Source of the DNA: Maribacter aquivivus
GTDB taxonomy: Bacteria > Bacteroidota > Bacteroidia > Flavobacteriales > Flavobacteriaceae
Direction of reading: 5' to 3'
Assembly (NCBI RefSeq): GCF_900142175.1
Contig: NZ_FQZX01000001.1
Coordinates: 1,054,001 to 1,118,000 of the forward strand
Length of the DNA stretch: 64,000 nt
Every line of letters starts with the position of its first letter. Positions within the stretch are counted from its first letter, which is position 1. This document shows, one piece after another, positions 52,947-61,806 of this stretch. The position numbers and the translations under genes were made by a program. The notes below the pieces were generated by a model. The model ran no database searches, was not told the DNA's origin, and was given only the letters and a program-made list of their open reading frames with translations.

Positions 52947-53516
52947 ATGTTTCAATTAGGGAAAACCATAGTATCTGAAGAGATTATAGAAAACGATTTT
53001 GTTTGCAACCTTAGCGCGTGTAAAGGTGGTTGCTGTGTGGATGGCGAAGCTGGTGCACCAGTTGAAGATTCAGAAACTGAAATTATGGTCGATATCTATG
53101 CTAAGGTTAAACCATTTTTAAGACCCGAAGGTGTTGCTGTTATTGAAGAACAAGGTGCTTTTGTTAAGGGTGAAGATGGTGAATGGGAAACTCCATTAGT
53201 AAATGGAAGTGAATGTGCTTACGTTATTTTCGACGATAAGAAAATTGCTAAGTGTGGTATAGAAGAGGCTTACAACCAAGGCAAAATTAAATGGAAAAAA
53301 CCTGTGTCTTGTCATTTGTACCCAATTAGAGTACGTGAGTATACTGAACTAACTGCCGTTAACTATCATAAATGGCAAATTTGTGATCCAGCATGCGCTT
53401 TGGGTGATGAGTTAAAAGTGCCCGTTTATAAGTTCGTTAAAGAAGCTTTAATCAGAAAATTTGGTGAACCTTGGTATAACGAATTAGAAGAAGTTGCTAA
53501 AGACCATCTTAAATAG
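52947..53516 (+). CDS. DUF3109 cysteine-rich protein
   Basis: A 189-residue cytoplasmic protein of the DUF3109 family, related to the YkgJ cysteine-cluster proteins. Cysteine groups are visible at CNLSACKGGCC near the start, ECAYVIF and AKCGIEE in the middle, and SCHLYPIRV with CDPACALG near the end, the pattern of an iron-sulfur or zinc site. The function is not known. It is divergent from the MarC gene and its stop overlaps the end of the TPR kinase gene by 8 bases. Confidence 0.87.
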   Translation: MFQLGKTIVSEEIIENDFVCNLSACKGGCCVDGEAGAPVEDSETEIMVDIYAKVKPFLRPEGVAVIEEQGAFVKGEDGEWETPLVNGSECAYVIFDDKKIAKCGIEEAYNQGKIKWKKPVSCHLYPIRVREYTELTAVNYHKWQICDPACALGDELKVPVYKFVKEALIRKFGEPWYNELEEVAKDHLK

Positions 53517-55446
53517 TAGGTATATATATTACTATTTGTGTTCCCATAGGGTTGGTGTCATCGTCAAACTTATCAATGATATCTACATGAAAAAAGTTTT
53601 CATAATCACGTGAAAAATTTGCTAATCGTTCTTTGGTAATATCAATACCTACGGACTTTCTTTTGAGAACCTTACTGTCCTTTATTTTTTCTGCTGCATC
53701 TCTACCTACTCCATTGTCGGTAATGATTATTTCAATAAAACCGTTTTTACCCTTTTTTATTTCTAAGTCTATATTCTTTGCTCCATCTTTTGAAGATAAA
53801 CCATGCCACAAGGCATTTTCTAAAAAAGGTTGTAGTATAAGCGATGGTATTTTTATATTATGAGTATTTATATTGTCTTTGATGTGAATATTAAAGTTAA
53901 TTTCATTAGAAAATCTTATGTTTTCAATATTCATATACAGCGCTACTGTTTCTAGTTCATCTGCCAATGAGATTTCTCGTTGGGACGACGCTTCAAGTAT
54001 TTTTCGTACTAGTTTGGAGAATTTATTTAGATAATGTACAGCATTCTTTTTTTCGTTATTAATGATGTATAATTTAATTGAGTTTAGTGAATTGAATAAA
54101 AAATGAGGATTCATTTGACTACGCAACATGCTTTGCTCTAATGTCAGTAGTTTTTTCTCTGCGTTTAATTGACTTTGACGGTATAGAATATACAAAATAC
54201 CAACAAGTAGAATTAAAAAGATGCCAATGATAATCAGCATGGTTCTATTTTTCTTTAGCTTTAAGCGTACTGTTTCGTTTTCTTTGGCTAGCCGGTCTAA
54301 CTGGTTGGCTCTCTTTTGAGATTCGTATCGTAAAATCATGTCATTTACGTACCGTAGATTAAGAGAGTTGGTAATGTGTTCTTCGTATTTTCTAGATTCT
54401 TTAAAATAACTCATACCTTTCTGGTAATCATCTCGCTTAATCCAAAGTTCAGATAAGAATTTATTCGCTTCGGCTATTTCTGCATTAAATTCGTTAGATG
54501 TTGCTAAGCTTAAACCAGATTCTAAATTAGTTTCTGCCGCGTTATAATCACCATAACGTATCAATGACCATCCTAGGTTTATATAAATAGTGGTTATGAT
54601 TTTTTGGTCTCCAATAGAAATGGCTTTTAATAGATTGTTTTCTAAAATTGAAATCGCTTCTTCAATTTTACCCATATGTACATACACGTGGGCTATACTA
54701 TAATTACCTATTATTTTTCCGCGATTAGAATCTATTATCTCATTGTAAACAAGTGCTTTTCTAAAGTTTTTTAAAGCAGGTTCAAGCTCTCCTTGATATT
54801 CATAACACTCGCCTAAGTTTTGATGGCTAGTGGCAAGCCCTTGTTTATCGTCCAATTCTTTTTGAATGATCATCGACCTTTCATATTTCTCAATGGCCAG
54901 ATCATATTGTTCTAGCATTTGATATATTCCACCAATACTATTTAAAGATACTGTGATACTTCTTTTTATGCCATTATTTGGTTCGGCGACATTTTCAGCC
55001 AATTCTAATGCTTCTTGGCTGCTATCTAACGCAGACTTTATAGCATCAGTTCGCCTGTAAACTGTACTGAGCATGTTTAAACTGTTTACCCTAAGTTCTA
55101 TGTTATCTGCTTTAACAGATGCTTCTAATGCACTTTGGTAAAGTTCTATTGCTTTTGGGTAAATTGATAAGTCACGATAGAGATTTCCTAATTGGTTTAA
55201 AGCGTATGCTTCACCTAAAAGATACTTGTTAGTTGTAGCTCTATTTTCTATATAACGTAACGCAGTACTGTCATTGCTATAAGTTGCTAAGACTGAATGT
55301 ATTTCTTGACATTCTTTCGGAGTTTTAGATAATAGACTGTCTACTACTTCTTTTAAATTTTGGGGTATATCTTGAGAATAACTATGCTGTTGTGGTACTA
55401 AAGTATACAGAAGGAAAAATAGAAATTTGAACTTGAATTTATACAC
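53509..55446 (-). CDS. TPR-containing sensor histidine kinase of the LytS/His_kinase type
   Basis: A 645-residue membrane kinase. A signal peptide (about 1-24) is followed by six or more tetratricopeptide repeats to about residue 360 (for example YPKAIELYQSALE, YDLAIEKYERSM), a coiled coil, one membrane helix (about 398-417), then the His_kinase domain with the phospho-accepting His448 in MNPHFLFNSLNSIK and an ATPase domain (LQPFLENALWHGL, DNGVGRDAA). The response regulator gene lies 53 bases upstream in the same direction, so the two make a two-component pair. The periplasmic TPR part is the likely sensor or a protein-contact surface. Confidence 0.92.
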   Translation of the reverse strand: MYKFKFKFLFFLLYTLVPQQHSYSQDIPQNLKEVVDSLLSKTPKECQEIHSVLATYSNDSTALRYIENRATTNKYLLGEAYALNQLGNLYRDLSIYPKAIELYQSALEASVKADNIELRVNSLNMLSTVYRRTDAIKSALDSSQEALELAENVAEPNNGIKRSITVSLNSIGGIYQMLEQYDLAIEKYERSMIIQKELDDKQGLATSHQNLGECYEYQGELEPALKNFRKALVYNEIIDSNRGKIIGNYSIAHVYVHMGKIEEAISILENNLLKAISIGDQKIITTIYINLGWSLIRYGDYNAAETNLESGLSLATSNEFNAEIAEANKFLSELWIKRDDYQKGMSYFKESRKYEEHITNSLNLRYVNDMILRYESQKRANQLDRLAKENETVRLKLKKNRTMLIIIGIFLILLVGILYILYRQSQLNAEKKLLTLEQSMLRSQMNPHFLFNSLNSIKLYIINNEKKNAVHYLNKFSKLVRKILEASSQREISLADELETVALYMNIENIRFSNEINFNIHIKDNINTHNIKIPSLILQPFLENALWHGLSSKDGAKNIDLEIKKGKNGFIEIIITDNGVGRDAAEKIKDSKVLKRKSVGIDITKERLANFSRDYENFFHVDIIDKFDDDTNPMGTQIVIYIPTI

Positions 55447-55499
55447 TGTAGAATTTAAATATAAGCTTAAGATTTGTTATTGAACTTTTGATTGTAATG

Positions 55500-56234
55500 C
55501 TACAGCATATCTAAAAAATCAGATTTTTTTTGTCTTGATACAGGTATTTTATGATTAGACTTTAAAACCACGTAACCATCAGTCTTTAAAAATTCCTTTA
55601 TTTTATTTAGATTGATGATATACGAATTGTGAATTCTAAAAAAAGAATCTGCCGGAAGCAACTCGTTTACTTCCTTTAGTTTTTTGGTGAGTACTATTTT
55701 TTGACCGTCTGTTAAAAATATGGTGCTGTAATTACCGTCAGATTCGGCATATAGAATCTCATCACTCTCCAAAAATAATAATTTACCGTCTGTATTTAAT
55801 GTAATACGTTTATGTATGGACCTAGAGTTATAATTTAAAAGTGCCATTTCTAGTTTTTCAACAGAAAAATTCTTGTTATTAAATTTTTTGATCTTGATAA
55901 TGGTTTCTTCTAAATCATCAGTATCTATTGGTTTTAATAGATAGTCTAAAGCCTGACTTTTGATAGCTTTTAAGGCATATTGATTATAGGCGGTGGTGAT
56001 TACTACAGGAAAATTCTTGTTAGTTAGTTTTTTAATGAACTGAAAGCCATCCATAGTGGGCATTTCGATGTCTAAAAAAAGACAATCGGGAGTATTTTTT
56101 TCTAAGTATGAAAGTGCTTCATTCGGATTCGTAAATGAGGCGATAACATTGATTTCATCGCTGAAATTGGTAAGCTCCCACGTTAGGCTTTGCAGGGCTT
56201 TAATTTCATCATCAACTATTACAGCTTGTAACAT
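55500..56234 (-). CDS. LytTR-family response regulator
   Basis: A 244-residue DNA-binding response regulator. The receiver domain (1 to about 120) has the acidic pocket in VDDE (7-10) and the phospho-acceptor Asp55 in LFLDIEMPT, with Lys near 101 in LLKPID. The C-terminal LytTR domain (about 140-244) holds RITLNTDGKLLFLES, ESDGNYS and FFRIHNSYIINL. It is the first gene of the operon with the TPR histidine kinase and is presumably phosphorylated by it. Its targets are unknown. Confidence 0.94.
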   Translation of the reverse strand: MLQAVIVDDEIKALQSLTWELTNFSDEINVIASFTNPNEALSYLEKNTPDCLFLDIEMPTMDGFQFIKKLTNKNFPVVITTAYNQYALKAIKSQALDYLLKPIDTDDLEETIIKIKKFNNKNFSVEKLEMALLNYNSRSIHKRITLNTDGKLLFLESDEILYAESDGNYSTIFLTDGQKIVLTKKLKEVNELLPADSFFRIHNSYIINLNKIKEFLKTDGYVVLKSNHKIPVSRQKKSDFLDML

Positions 56235-56499
56235 AAAAGATCGAGTATCAAGTTAGAAAGTTATGAAAAATTACGGGTTTGTTGGGCTTTCATAACCGAA
56301 TTTGTATCAATGGATGGTATTTTAGTGTAATCGGTATATTAAAGTAGTAATGGGGTAAATACATTTCAAACCCTTGCTTTTAGAGGGAAAAAGACTACAA
56401 ATAGCCCTTTTTGTTAATTATGCTAGAATTTCGTTTTCCGATTATACATAAAAAGAGACAGGTTATACAATATAGACCTACGCTTTTTTAGCTTAAAAT

Positions 56500-56507
56500 T
56501 ATCTTTA
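56500..56507 (+). promoter_or_regulatory. Possible -7 element before the 46-residue ORF
   Basis: TATCTTTA matches TAnnTTTG at 7 of 8 bases and lies 35 bases before the ATG at 56543. The intergenic stretch 56235-56542 is otherwise without features I can identify. Confidence 0.3.
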
Positions 56508-56542
56508 GCAAAGAAGTTCAGTATGTTATAAATCAAATTGAC

Positions 56543-56683
56543 ATGAAAAAGTGCGGTTTAATGTTAGCATTATTTATTGTGGTCTTAATGATCGCTTCGC
56601 AATTTATGCAAGATGAAGATGGGCTAAATGAAAACATGACTGTTGTTATGGAGGTTCAAAAACGAAATATTGACAGACCATGA
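56543..56683 (+). CDS. Small membrane or secreted peptide, 46 residues
   Basis: ATG at 56543 to TGA at 56681-56683. The N-terminus MKKCGLMLALFIVVLMIAS looks like a signal or membrane anchor with a Cys at position 4, followed by a polar acidic and then basic tail (QFMQDEDGLNEN). A weak promoter match lies upstream and the next gene starts 21 bases later in the same direction, so they may be co-transcribed. I know no family; the call rests on composition and context. Confidence 0.45.
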   Translation: MKKCGLMLALFIVVLMIASQFMQDEDGLNENMTVVMEVQKRNIDRP

Positions 56684-56704
56684 CTATAACTATTTCTTAC
56701 AATT

Positions 56705-57262
56705 ATGTTTAAGATTATACAGTTTATAGCTAAATATTTGAAAATATTTTTTTTCGGAATAATACCTTTTCTTTTGCTTTCAGGAGGATCTAAAGGTGAT
56801 TTGGAAAGTGTTAAAGTTGAAAAAGGTACATGTAGTTTTAATATTGAAAGTGAATTAAGTTTTCATTTAAATGGTAAAGCAACCTTTTCGAAGAAAATTG
56901 AGCAAGACAAACTTGGTAATACAATAGACAATTTGTTGTTGAGTTTTACTACAGTTATTGGTGGGGAGAAACAAACTTTAGAGTTTATTATAGCTTCCAG
57001 AACAAAAGTGAATCATGGTATACCTGTAGGTGTATATAAAGTAAAGAATTTAGATCGTTTATTAAATAAGTTTGACGGTGTTTACGGTTTTGCCGATTTT
57101 GGTGGTATTAGTGAGCTACCTTTTTTTATTAGATCAGGTGATGTTACTATCATCGAAAGTTTTTCTAACAATGTCAATGGCAAGTTAGAAGTACAATTAG
57201 AAAATGCAAATGGAGAATCTTTGAATGTGCAAGGTTCTTTTAATGCAGATATAAAACTTTAA
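56705..57262 (+). CDS. Exported protein of unknown function
   Basis: A 185-residue protein with an N-terminal hydrophobic segment (about 1-27; MFKIIQFIAKYLKIFFFGII then PFLLLSGGS) that should export or anchor it. The rest is a strand-rich domain (FNIESELSFHLNGKATFSKK, GNTIDNLLLSFTTVIGGEKQ) that looks like a single beta-sandwich or lipocalin-like unit. I do not recognise a family or active-site motif. It lies next to a small membrane-peptide ORF and near the LytTR/TPR system, which might control it, but there is no direct evidence. Confidence 0.7.
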   Translation: MFKIIQFIAKYLKIFFFGIIPFLLLSGGSKGDLESVKVEKGTCSFNIESELSFHLNGKATFSKKIEQDKLGNTIDNLLLSFTTVIGGEKQTLEFIIASRTKVNHGIPVGVYKVKNLDRLLNKFDGVYGFADFGGISELPFFIRSGDVTIIESFSNNVNGKLEVQLENANGESLNVQGSFNADIKL

Positions 57263-57737
57263 AATTTAGTACGGTTCTTTATAAGGTAGTGTATGTTATC
57301 TTATATCTAATGTTTGAGCGCCAAAATAAGTATAACTACGATTCGTCGTATGATTACGTTCTAAGAAAAGGTTTCGGGGGAACTACCTTTATTAGGCTTG
57401 GTGGGCATTTTTCATAATAGAAGCATTAGTGGGACCGTACATTTTTTAAATTATTAGCCAATTCACTTATCTATTTTAATCTTCATTTTTTAGTAGTAAT
57501 GGTTATTCATATTACAACTTTTTCTAATTTACAGTGTATAATATTTGTACTTTTCTATTGGTTTTATAGAAAGTGAGATTATTTTATCCGAGGTGTTTTA
57601 TCATACGGATATACTATCAAATATAGGGGCAATACTACCAAAGGAAATGGAGATAGAATTTCAAGAGTTGTAGTGTTATTAATCATATGAAGATTACCAA
57701 ATATTCGAATCTTACTATAATTTTTGATTAAGAAAAT

Positions 57738-57767
57738 AAAAAAGACCCCGTTTAAGGGGTCTTTTTT
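57738..57767 (-). terminator. Strong rho-independent terminator
   Basis: A perfect 12-bp stem, aaaaaagacccc (57738-57749) and ggggtctttttt (57756-57767), with a 6-base loop. It is symmetric and could end transcripts in either direction; on the minus strand it lies 35 bases past the small ORF at 57803-57892. The region 57263-57737 otherwise holds only a weak 35-codon frame (57310-57417) that I do not accept as a gene. Confidence 0.8.
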
Positions 57768-57802
57768 ATATACGGCTAAGCCGAGGTTAAGTAAGGGGAA
57801 TC

Positions 57803-57892
57803 TTATTTATCTTTATTGATATATGGCTTCATTACAGTCGTAAATAACAACGCTGCAGCGTATATCATTAATAACGTGATGTAGTTTTCCAT
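57803..57892 (-). CDS. Very small single-span membrane protein, 29 residues
   Basis: An ATG at 57892 opens a 29-codon frame ending TAA at 57803-57805. The sequence begins MENYITLLMIYAAALLFTTV, one membrane helix, and ends in a charged tail (MKPYINKDK). This is the layout of genuine small membrane proteins that support a larger complex. A strong terminator lies 35 bases downstream. The 66-residue membrane protein gene ends upstream on the same strand. No family is recognised. Confidence 0.4.
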   Translation of the reverse strand: MENYITLLMIYAAALLFTTVMKPYINKDK

Positions 57893-57942
57893 AGCTTAAG
57901 TATTACGTTGTAAGTTATATACGTACCAAAATCCTTTTTGGA

Positions 57943-58143
57943 TTATGGAAAATGAATAGTATCATTAAAAAGACTATGATAGGCTAGTTTAATGGTACTT
58001 TTAAAATTGAACCACTTATATCGTAGTCTCATTTGAAATAACTCAAATGAATTTGACTTTATCTTTTTATAGATATAAAAGGATATTTTTGATGCCAAAA
58101 GCAAACCGGCATAGACGAGTAATGTGTGTAGGTATTGGGACAT
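57943..58143 (-). CDS. Small membrane protein of unknown function
   Basis: From the ATG at 58143 the protein has 66 residues (MSQYLHTLLVYAGLLLASKISFYIY as the first part, one membrane helix), followed by a basic, aromatic tail (KWFNFKSTIKLAYHSLF). The frame is open to a TTG at 58149, but ATG is preferred. It lies 50 bases before the 29-residue membrane ORF in the same direction. I recognise no family. Confidence 0.5.
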   Translation of the reverse strand: MSQYLHTLLVYAGLLLASKISFYIYKKIKSNSFELFQMRLRYKWFNFKSTIKLAYHSLFNDTIHFP

Positions 58144-58184
58144 ATACAAAAGAACGAATAAGTAAGTAAATTCTTACATTATGA

Positions 58185-58231
58185 AAATGCATTTCATCGA
58201 AAAAGTGATAACTATTCGATGAAATGCATTT
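58185..58231. terminator. 17-bp perfect hairpin after the TIM-barrel gene
   Basis: aaatgcatttcatcgaa (58185-58201) and ttcgatgaaatgcattt (58215-58231) are exact reverse complements with a 13-base loop. It lies 39 bases past the stop of the TIM-barrel gene on the minus strand. No clean T run follows on that strand, so a terminator is likely but a binding site cannot be excluded. Confidence 0.5.
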
Positions 58232-58270
58232 CTTGTTCTCTTATGATTGTGTTTAATGTTGATTTTAAAC

Positions 58271-59194
58271 TTAAAGAAAATTGTCTACTTTCTTATAAGC
58301 TTCTATAACGGCCAGTTCACCTTCTTTTCCATCCCTTGAGTTTCCGTGTTCCATCCCTAGAACTCCGGTAAAGCCTTGTTCGTGTATCCATTTAAACACA
58401 TTATGGTAATTGATTTCACCAGTAGTTGGTTCATTTCTACCAGGATTATCACCAATTTGGATATAAGCTATTTCAGACCAAGAGGCTTCCATATTCGGAA
58501 TTAGGTTTCCTTCTTGAATTTGTTGGTGATAGATATCAAATAAAATTTTACATGAAGGTGAATTAACCGCTCTACATATTTCAAATGCTTGAGGAGCGTC
58601 GGTCAAAAATAGGCCAGGGTGATTTCTGAAATTCAATGGCTCTAAAACCATGGTAATATTATGTGGTTCTAATAGGGCAGATGCTTGTCTAAGGCTTTCT
58701 ACAACATTGGCAGTTTGATAGCCTATTCTTAGTTTTAGGTCTACATGACCTGGTACTACGGTCATCCATTTTGCATTTACTCGTTTGGCTACTTCAATTG
58801 AGCTTTTTATATCATTTAGAAACTCTTCTCTTTTAGTTAAATCTCCAGATGCTAGATTCGGCGTTTTCCAATGAATTTCATGGGCGACAAAAACTCCCAT
58901 TTCAATACCACGTTTTTTCATAGTTGCCGCCATTTTTTCTTGTTGCTCAATGGGGCGCTTGCGCATCTCATTATCTTCAAAAGCAGTATAACCTTGATCC
59001 GCCATAAAGTTCAATTGGTCAATAGGGTCATCTCCGGCAAGGTGTTTAAACATACCTAAGTGGGGCGCATATTTTAAATTGTATTTATGCGCTGCTTTAT
59101 TGTTGGTTAATGTATTGGCAAATGATACGGTACTTGCTACGGAAAGTGCGCCTGTAGTTAGTGCAGATTTTTGAATGAAGCTTCTTCTTTTCAT
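58271..59194 (-). CDS. Tat-exported TIM-barrel sugar isomerase/epimerase-like protein
   Basis: A 307-residue protein of the AP endonuclease 2/xylose-isomerase-like TIM-barrel clan, closest in style to hydroxypyruvate isomerases. The N-terminus MKRRSFIQKSALTTGALSVA is a twin-arginine signal, so the folded enzyme should be exported. Metal ligands are expected in VLEPLN, FDIYHQQIQEG, IQIGDNPGRNEP and LGMEHGNSRDG, which hold the glutamate, aspartate and histidine residues usual for this clan. It lies downstream of the GMC dehydrogenase genes, separated by a terminator, and probably acts on an oxidised sugar from that enzyme. The exact substrate is not shown. Confidence 0.85.
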   Translation of the reverse strand: MKRRSFIQKSALTTGALSVASTVSFANTLTNNKAAHKYNLKYAPHLGMFKHLAGDDPIDQLNFMADQGYTAFEDNEMRKRPIEQQEKMAATMKKRGIEMGVFVAHEIHWKTPNLASGDLTKREEFLNDIKSSIEVAKRVNAKWMTVVPGHVDLKLRIGYQTANVVESLRQASALLEPHNITMVLEPLNFRNHPGLFLTDAPQAFEICRAVNSPSCKILFDIYHQQIQEGNLIPNMEASWSEIAYIQIGDNPGRNEPTTGEINYHNVFKWIHEQGFTGVLGMEHGNSRDGKEGELAVIEAYKKVDNFL

Positions 59195-59214
59195 GAGTAG
59201 TGTATTTAAATGAA

Positions 59215-59253
59215 AATAGCCAAGAGCGATAATAAATCATGCTCTTGGCTATT
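59215..59253 (-). terminator. Terminator of the GMC dehydrogenase operon
   Basis: A perfect 13-bp stem, aatagccaagagc (59215-59227) and gctcttggctatt (59241-59253), with a 13-base loop and T-rich sequence after it on the minus strand. It lies 22 bases past the stop of the small-subunit gene. Confidence 0.75.
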
Positions 59254-59274
59254 AAATATTAGAATATTATTTGG

Positions 59275-59922
59275 TTATAAGGACCACGCCTTACCGCCTG
59301 TAAGCTCTTGTAGGTCACCACAAGGTACATATTCTCCAGGTACCGGTAAATAAGCTAAAACTTCTTCACCTACATATTCAGAAGCTTTATAGCCCCAAAT
59401 AGTCATACCTCTTAAGTTATTGGCAAAAGCAAACCTTGAAACTTCGTCATCTAACTCAGCAGTACCGCCTTCGGTAATGGCTTTTGTATAACTGTTAATG
59501 GTTTTTAGCATTTCTGCTTGTTGATCTTTGTTGTATTTTAAAGAGCTTGCTAAAACTGGTTCTAAATCTTCAGCAGTTAAATCTTCAGCTTTTTCTTTAC
59601 CAGAATCGGCCAAGGCTTTATCAATAAATTTGTTCATAGACATTTTAAAGAAATCTTGTTGTTCCTTTTCCATCACATCTTTTGCAAACCTGTCGATAAA
59701 AATATCAACTTGTACTTCTGTAGCAGAAGGAGTATCTGTTTTTGGTAAAATAAGATTTACCAATTTTGAAAGTACAGACCCTTCATTTTGAGCTAAAAAT
59801 TCAGGTGTCCAAGTAAGTGCAGGCTCACTTTTACAGCTTTGAACAATTGATAATAAAGTTGGGGTGGCCACCATATATCCAAGTGACATACCCATATTTT
59901 TTAATACGCGTCTTCTATCCAT
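59275..59922 (-). CDS. Gluconate 2-dehydrogenase subunit 3-like protein (dehydrogenase small subunit)
   Basis: A 215-residue small subunit that escorts the GMC flavoprotein through the Tat pathway. The N-terminus MDRRRVLKNMGMSLGYMVAT has the twin-arginine motif, and a lipobox-like IVQSC follows. The body is helical, with NEGSVLSKLVNLILPKTDTPSA near 47-68 being typical of the family. It overlaps the end of the GMC gene by one base, so the two are translationally coupled. In the FAD-glucose dehydrogenases of Proteobacteria a multihaem cytochrome completes the complex; none is seen here. Confidence 0.9.
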   Translation of the reverse strand: MDRRRVLKNMGMSLGYMVATPTLLSIVQSCKSEPALTWTPEFLAQNEGSVLSKLVNLILPKTDTPSATEVQVDIFIDRFAKDVMEKEQQDFFKMSMNKFIDKALADSGKEKAEDLTAEDLEPVLASSLKYNKDQQAEMLKTINSYTKAITEGGTAELDDEVSRFAFANNLRGMTIWGYKASEYVGEEVLAYLPVPGEYVPCGDLQELTGGKAWSL

Positions 59923-61634
59923 TATATGTTTCCTTTTTTAAGTTCTTTAACTGCATGGGCTGCAGCTCTAGCCGTAAAGGCCATGTAAGTTAGTGATGGG
60001 TTTACACAACTAGCAGAGGTCATAAACGAGCCATCTGTTACATAAACATTAGATACATCATGTAATTGGTTGTTTCCATTTAGAACAGATGTTTTTCTAT
60101 CTCTTCCCATACGGGCAGTTCCCATTTCATGAATACCTAAACCTAAAGCACTCTCATTATCATATCCTTTTACGTCTCTAAGTCCGGCTTTTTCTAACAT
60201 ATCAACAGCCGACTCTAAAATGTCTTTACGCATTTTAAGTTCGTTTTCTTGAAGCTCTGCATCAAAAGTAACCGTTGGTAGACCCCAATCGTCTAATTTG
60301 TCGTAGTCTAATGTAAATCTGTTGTTTTCATATGGTAGTACTTCTCCAAAGCCCATCATACCAAACGTCCATCCGCCTGGTTTTAAAACAGCATCTTTTA
60401 ATTCTTTACCGTGAGATAGTTCGGCGATAGATTCTTCCCAGTTACCTCTAGAGGCACCACCTTGGTATCCAAATCCTCTTATGTAATCTTTTCTATCAGA
60501 GTCACCACCTAAGTTTCTAAATCTTGGGATGTAGATTCCACTAGGTTTTCTTCCTTTATAGTATTTATCTTCAAATCCGTCAAACTTACCTGAAGCTCCT
60601 ACTTGAAGTTGGTGGTCCATTATGTTACGGCCCAATTGATCAGATTCATTACCCATACCATTAGGGAAGGTTTCAGATTTAGATTGCATTAATATAGATG
60701 TAGATGCAATTGCAGATGCACATAAGAATATAACTTTCGCCTTAAATTCAAAAGTTTCTTTTGTATTTGCATCAATTACCTTTACACCGGTAGCTTTCTT
60801 TGTCTTTGGGTCATAAATTACTTCATGCACAATAGAATCTGGTCTAAGTGTCATATTACCTGTAGCTTCTGCTGCTGGTAATGTAGAAGATAAACTACTA
60901 AAGTATGCTCCAAAAGGACACCCTCTTATACATCTATTTCTAAATTGACATTTGCTTCTTCCGTCAAATTGCTTGGTGCCTGTAATGTGTGCTGTTCTAC
61001 CAGCAGTTACTACACGACCATCAAAATTTTCAGCTACTTTTTCTCTGAATTCTTGCTCTACACAATTCAGATCCATCATTGGTAAAAATTTACCATCAGG
61101 TAATTGCTCTAAACCTAAGTTTTCACCACTTACACCAATATACTCCTCAACCTTATCGTACCAAGGTGCAATATCTTTATAACGTACAGGCCAATCTACG
61201 GCAATGTTATCTTTCTTATTTGCTCCAAAATCAATATCACTTAAACGATAACTTTGACGACCCCATTGCAGAGAACGACCACCTAGGTGATAGCCTCTCA
61301 TCCAATCAAATCTCTTTGTTTCGTTGTATGGGTGTTTTAAGTCATTTACAAACCACATATTACTTGCTTGGTTTGTAGTGTAACCTGTTCTATTTTGCTT
61401 TGGTTGTTGCTCTATAATTTCTTTTGTCGGTTCACCCGCATTCGGGAAATCCCAAGGGTTCTTATTAGCGGTTTCATAGTCATCAATATGTTTGACCATT
61501 CTTCCACGTTCTAAAACTAGGGTTTTAAGGCCTGCCTCGCATAGTTCTTTTGCGGCCCAACCACCACTTATTCCAGTACCTACGACAATTGCATCGTAAG
61601 ACTCTTGTTCTTCGTTATAATAAAATTTGCTCAT
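59922..61634 (-). CDS. GMC-family FAD sugar dehydrogenase with a predicted 3Fe-4S cluster
   Basis: A 570-residue flavoprotein of the gluconate/glucose/sorbitol dehydrogenase group. The FAD-binding motif is GTGISGG at 19-25, and the C-terminal catalytic pair is His502 (GIHEMGTARMG) and Asn545 (SCVNPSLTYMA). Cys229, Cys235 and Cys239 form CX5CX3C, the spacing that holds the 3Fe-4S cluster in FAD-dependent glucose dehydrogenase. It has no signal of its own and should be exported together with the Tat small subunit, whose gene follows with a one-base overlap. It likely oxidises a sugar, polyol or glycoside in the periplasm. The electron acceptor is not encoded here. Confidence 0.92.
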   Translation of the reverse strand: MSKFYYNEEQESYDAIVVGTGISGGWAAKELCEAGLKTLVLERGRMVKHIDDYETANKNPWDFPNAGEPTKEIIEQQPKQNRTGYTTNQASNMWFVNDLKHPYNETKRFDWMRGYHLGGRSLQWGRQSYRLSDIDFGANKKDNIAVDWPVRYKDIAPWYDKVEEYIGVSGENLGLEQLPDGKFLPMMDLNCVEQEFREKVAENFDGRVVTAGRTAHITGTKQFDGRSKCQFRNRCIRGCPFGAYFSSLSSTLPAAEATGNMTLRPDSIVHEVIYDPKTKKATGVKVIDANTKETFEFKAKVIFLCASAIASTSILMQSKSETFPNGMGNESDQLGRNIMDHQLQVGASGKFDGFEDKYYKGRKPSGIYIPRFRNLGGDSDRKDYIRGFGYQGGASRGNWEESIAELSHGKELKDAVLKPGGWTFGMMGFGEVLPYENNRFTLDYDKLDDWGLPTVTFDAELQENELKMRKDILESAVDMLEKAGLRDVKGYDNESALGLGIHEMGTARMGRDRKTSVLNGNNQLHDVSNVYVTDGSFMTSASCVNPSLTYMAFTARAAAHAVKELKKGNI

Positions 61635-61806
61635 AAAAGTTGTTTAATCTCTAAATTTATTAAATATAAAATTAATTCTATACATTTAAAGTCCATTATT
61701 CTTGCGAAATTCGCTATTACTAACGTTAAGTTAGAATAATGTATCAGTTCATAATTTTAACGTCAACTGTTAGGGTTATATTTCAAACAACAACAAACTA
61801 CCAAAA

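Noticed and set aside
57310..57417. 35-codon frame starting MFERQNKYNY
   Set aside because: No membrane segment, signal or family resemblance, no promoter or terminator of its own close by; it may be chance.
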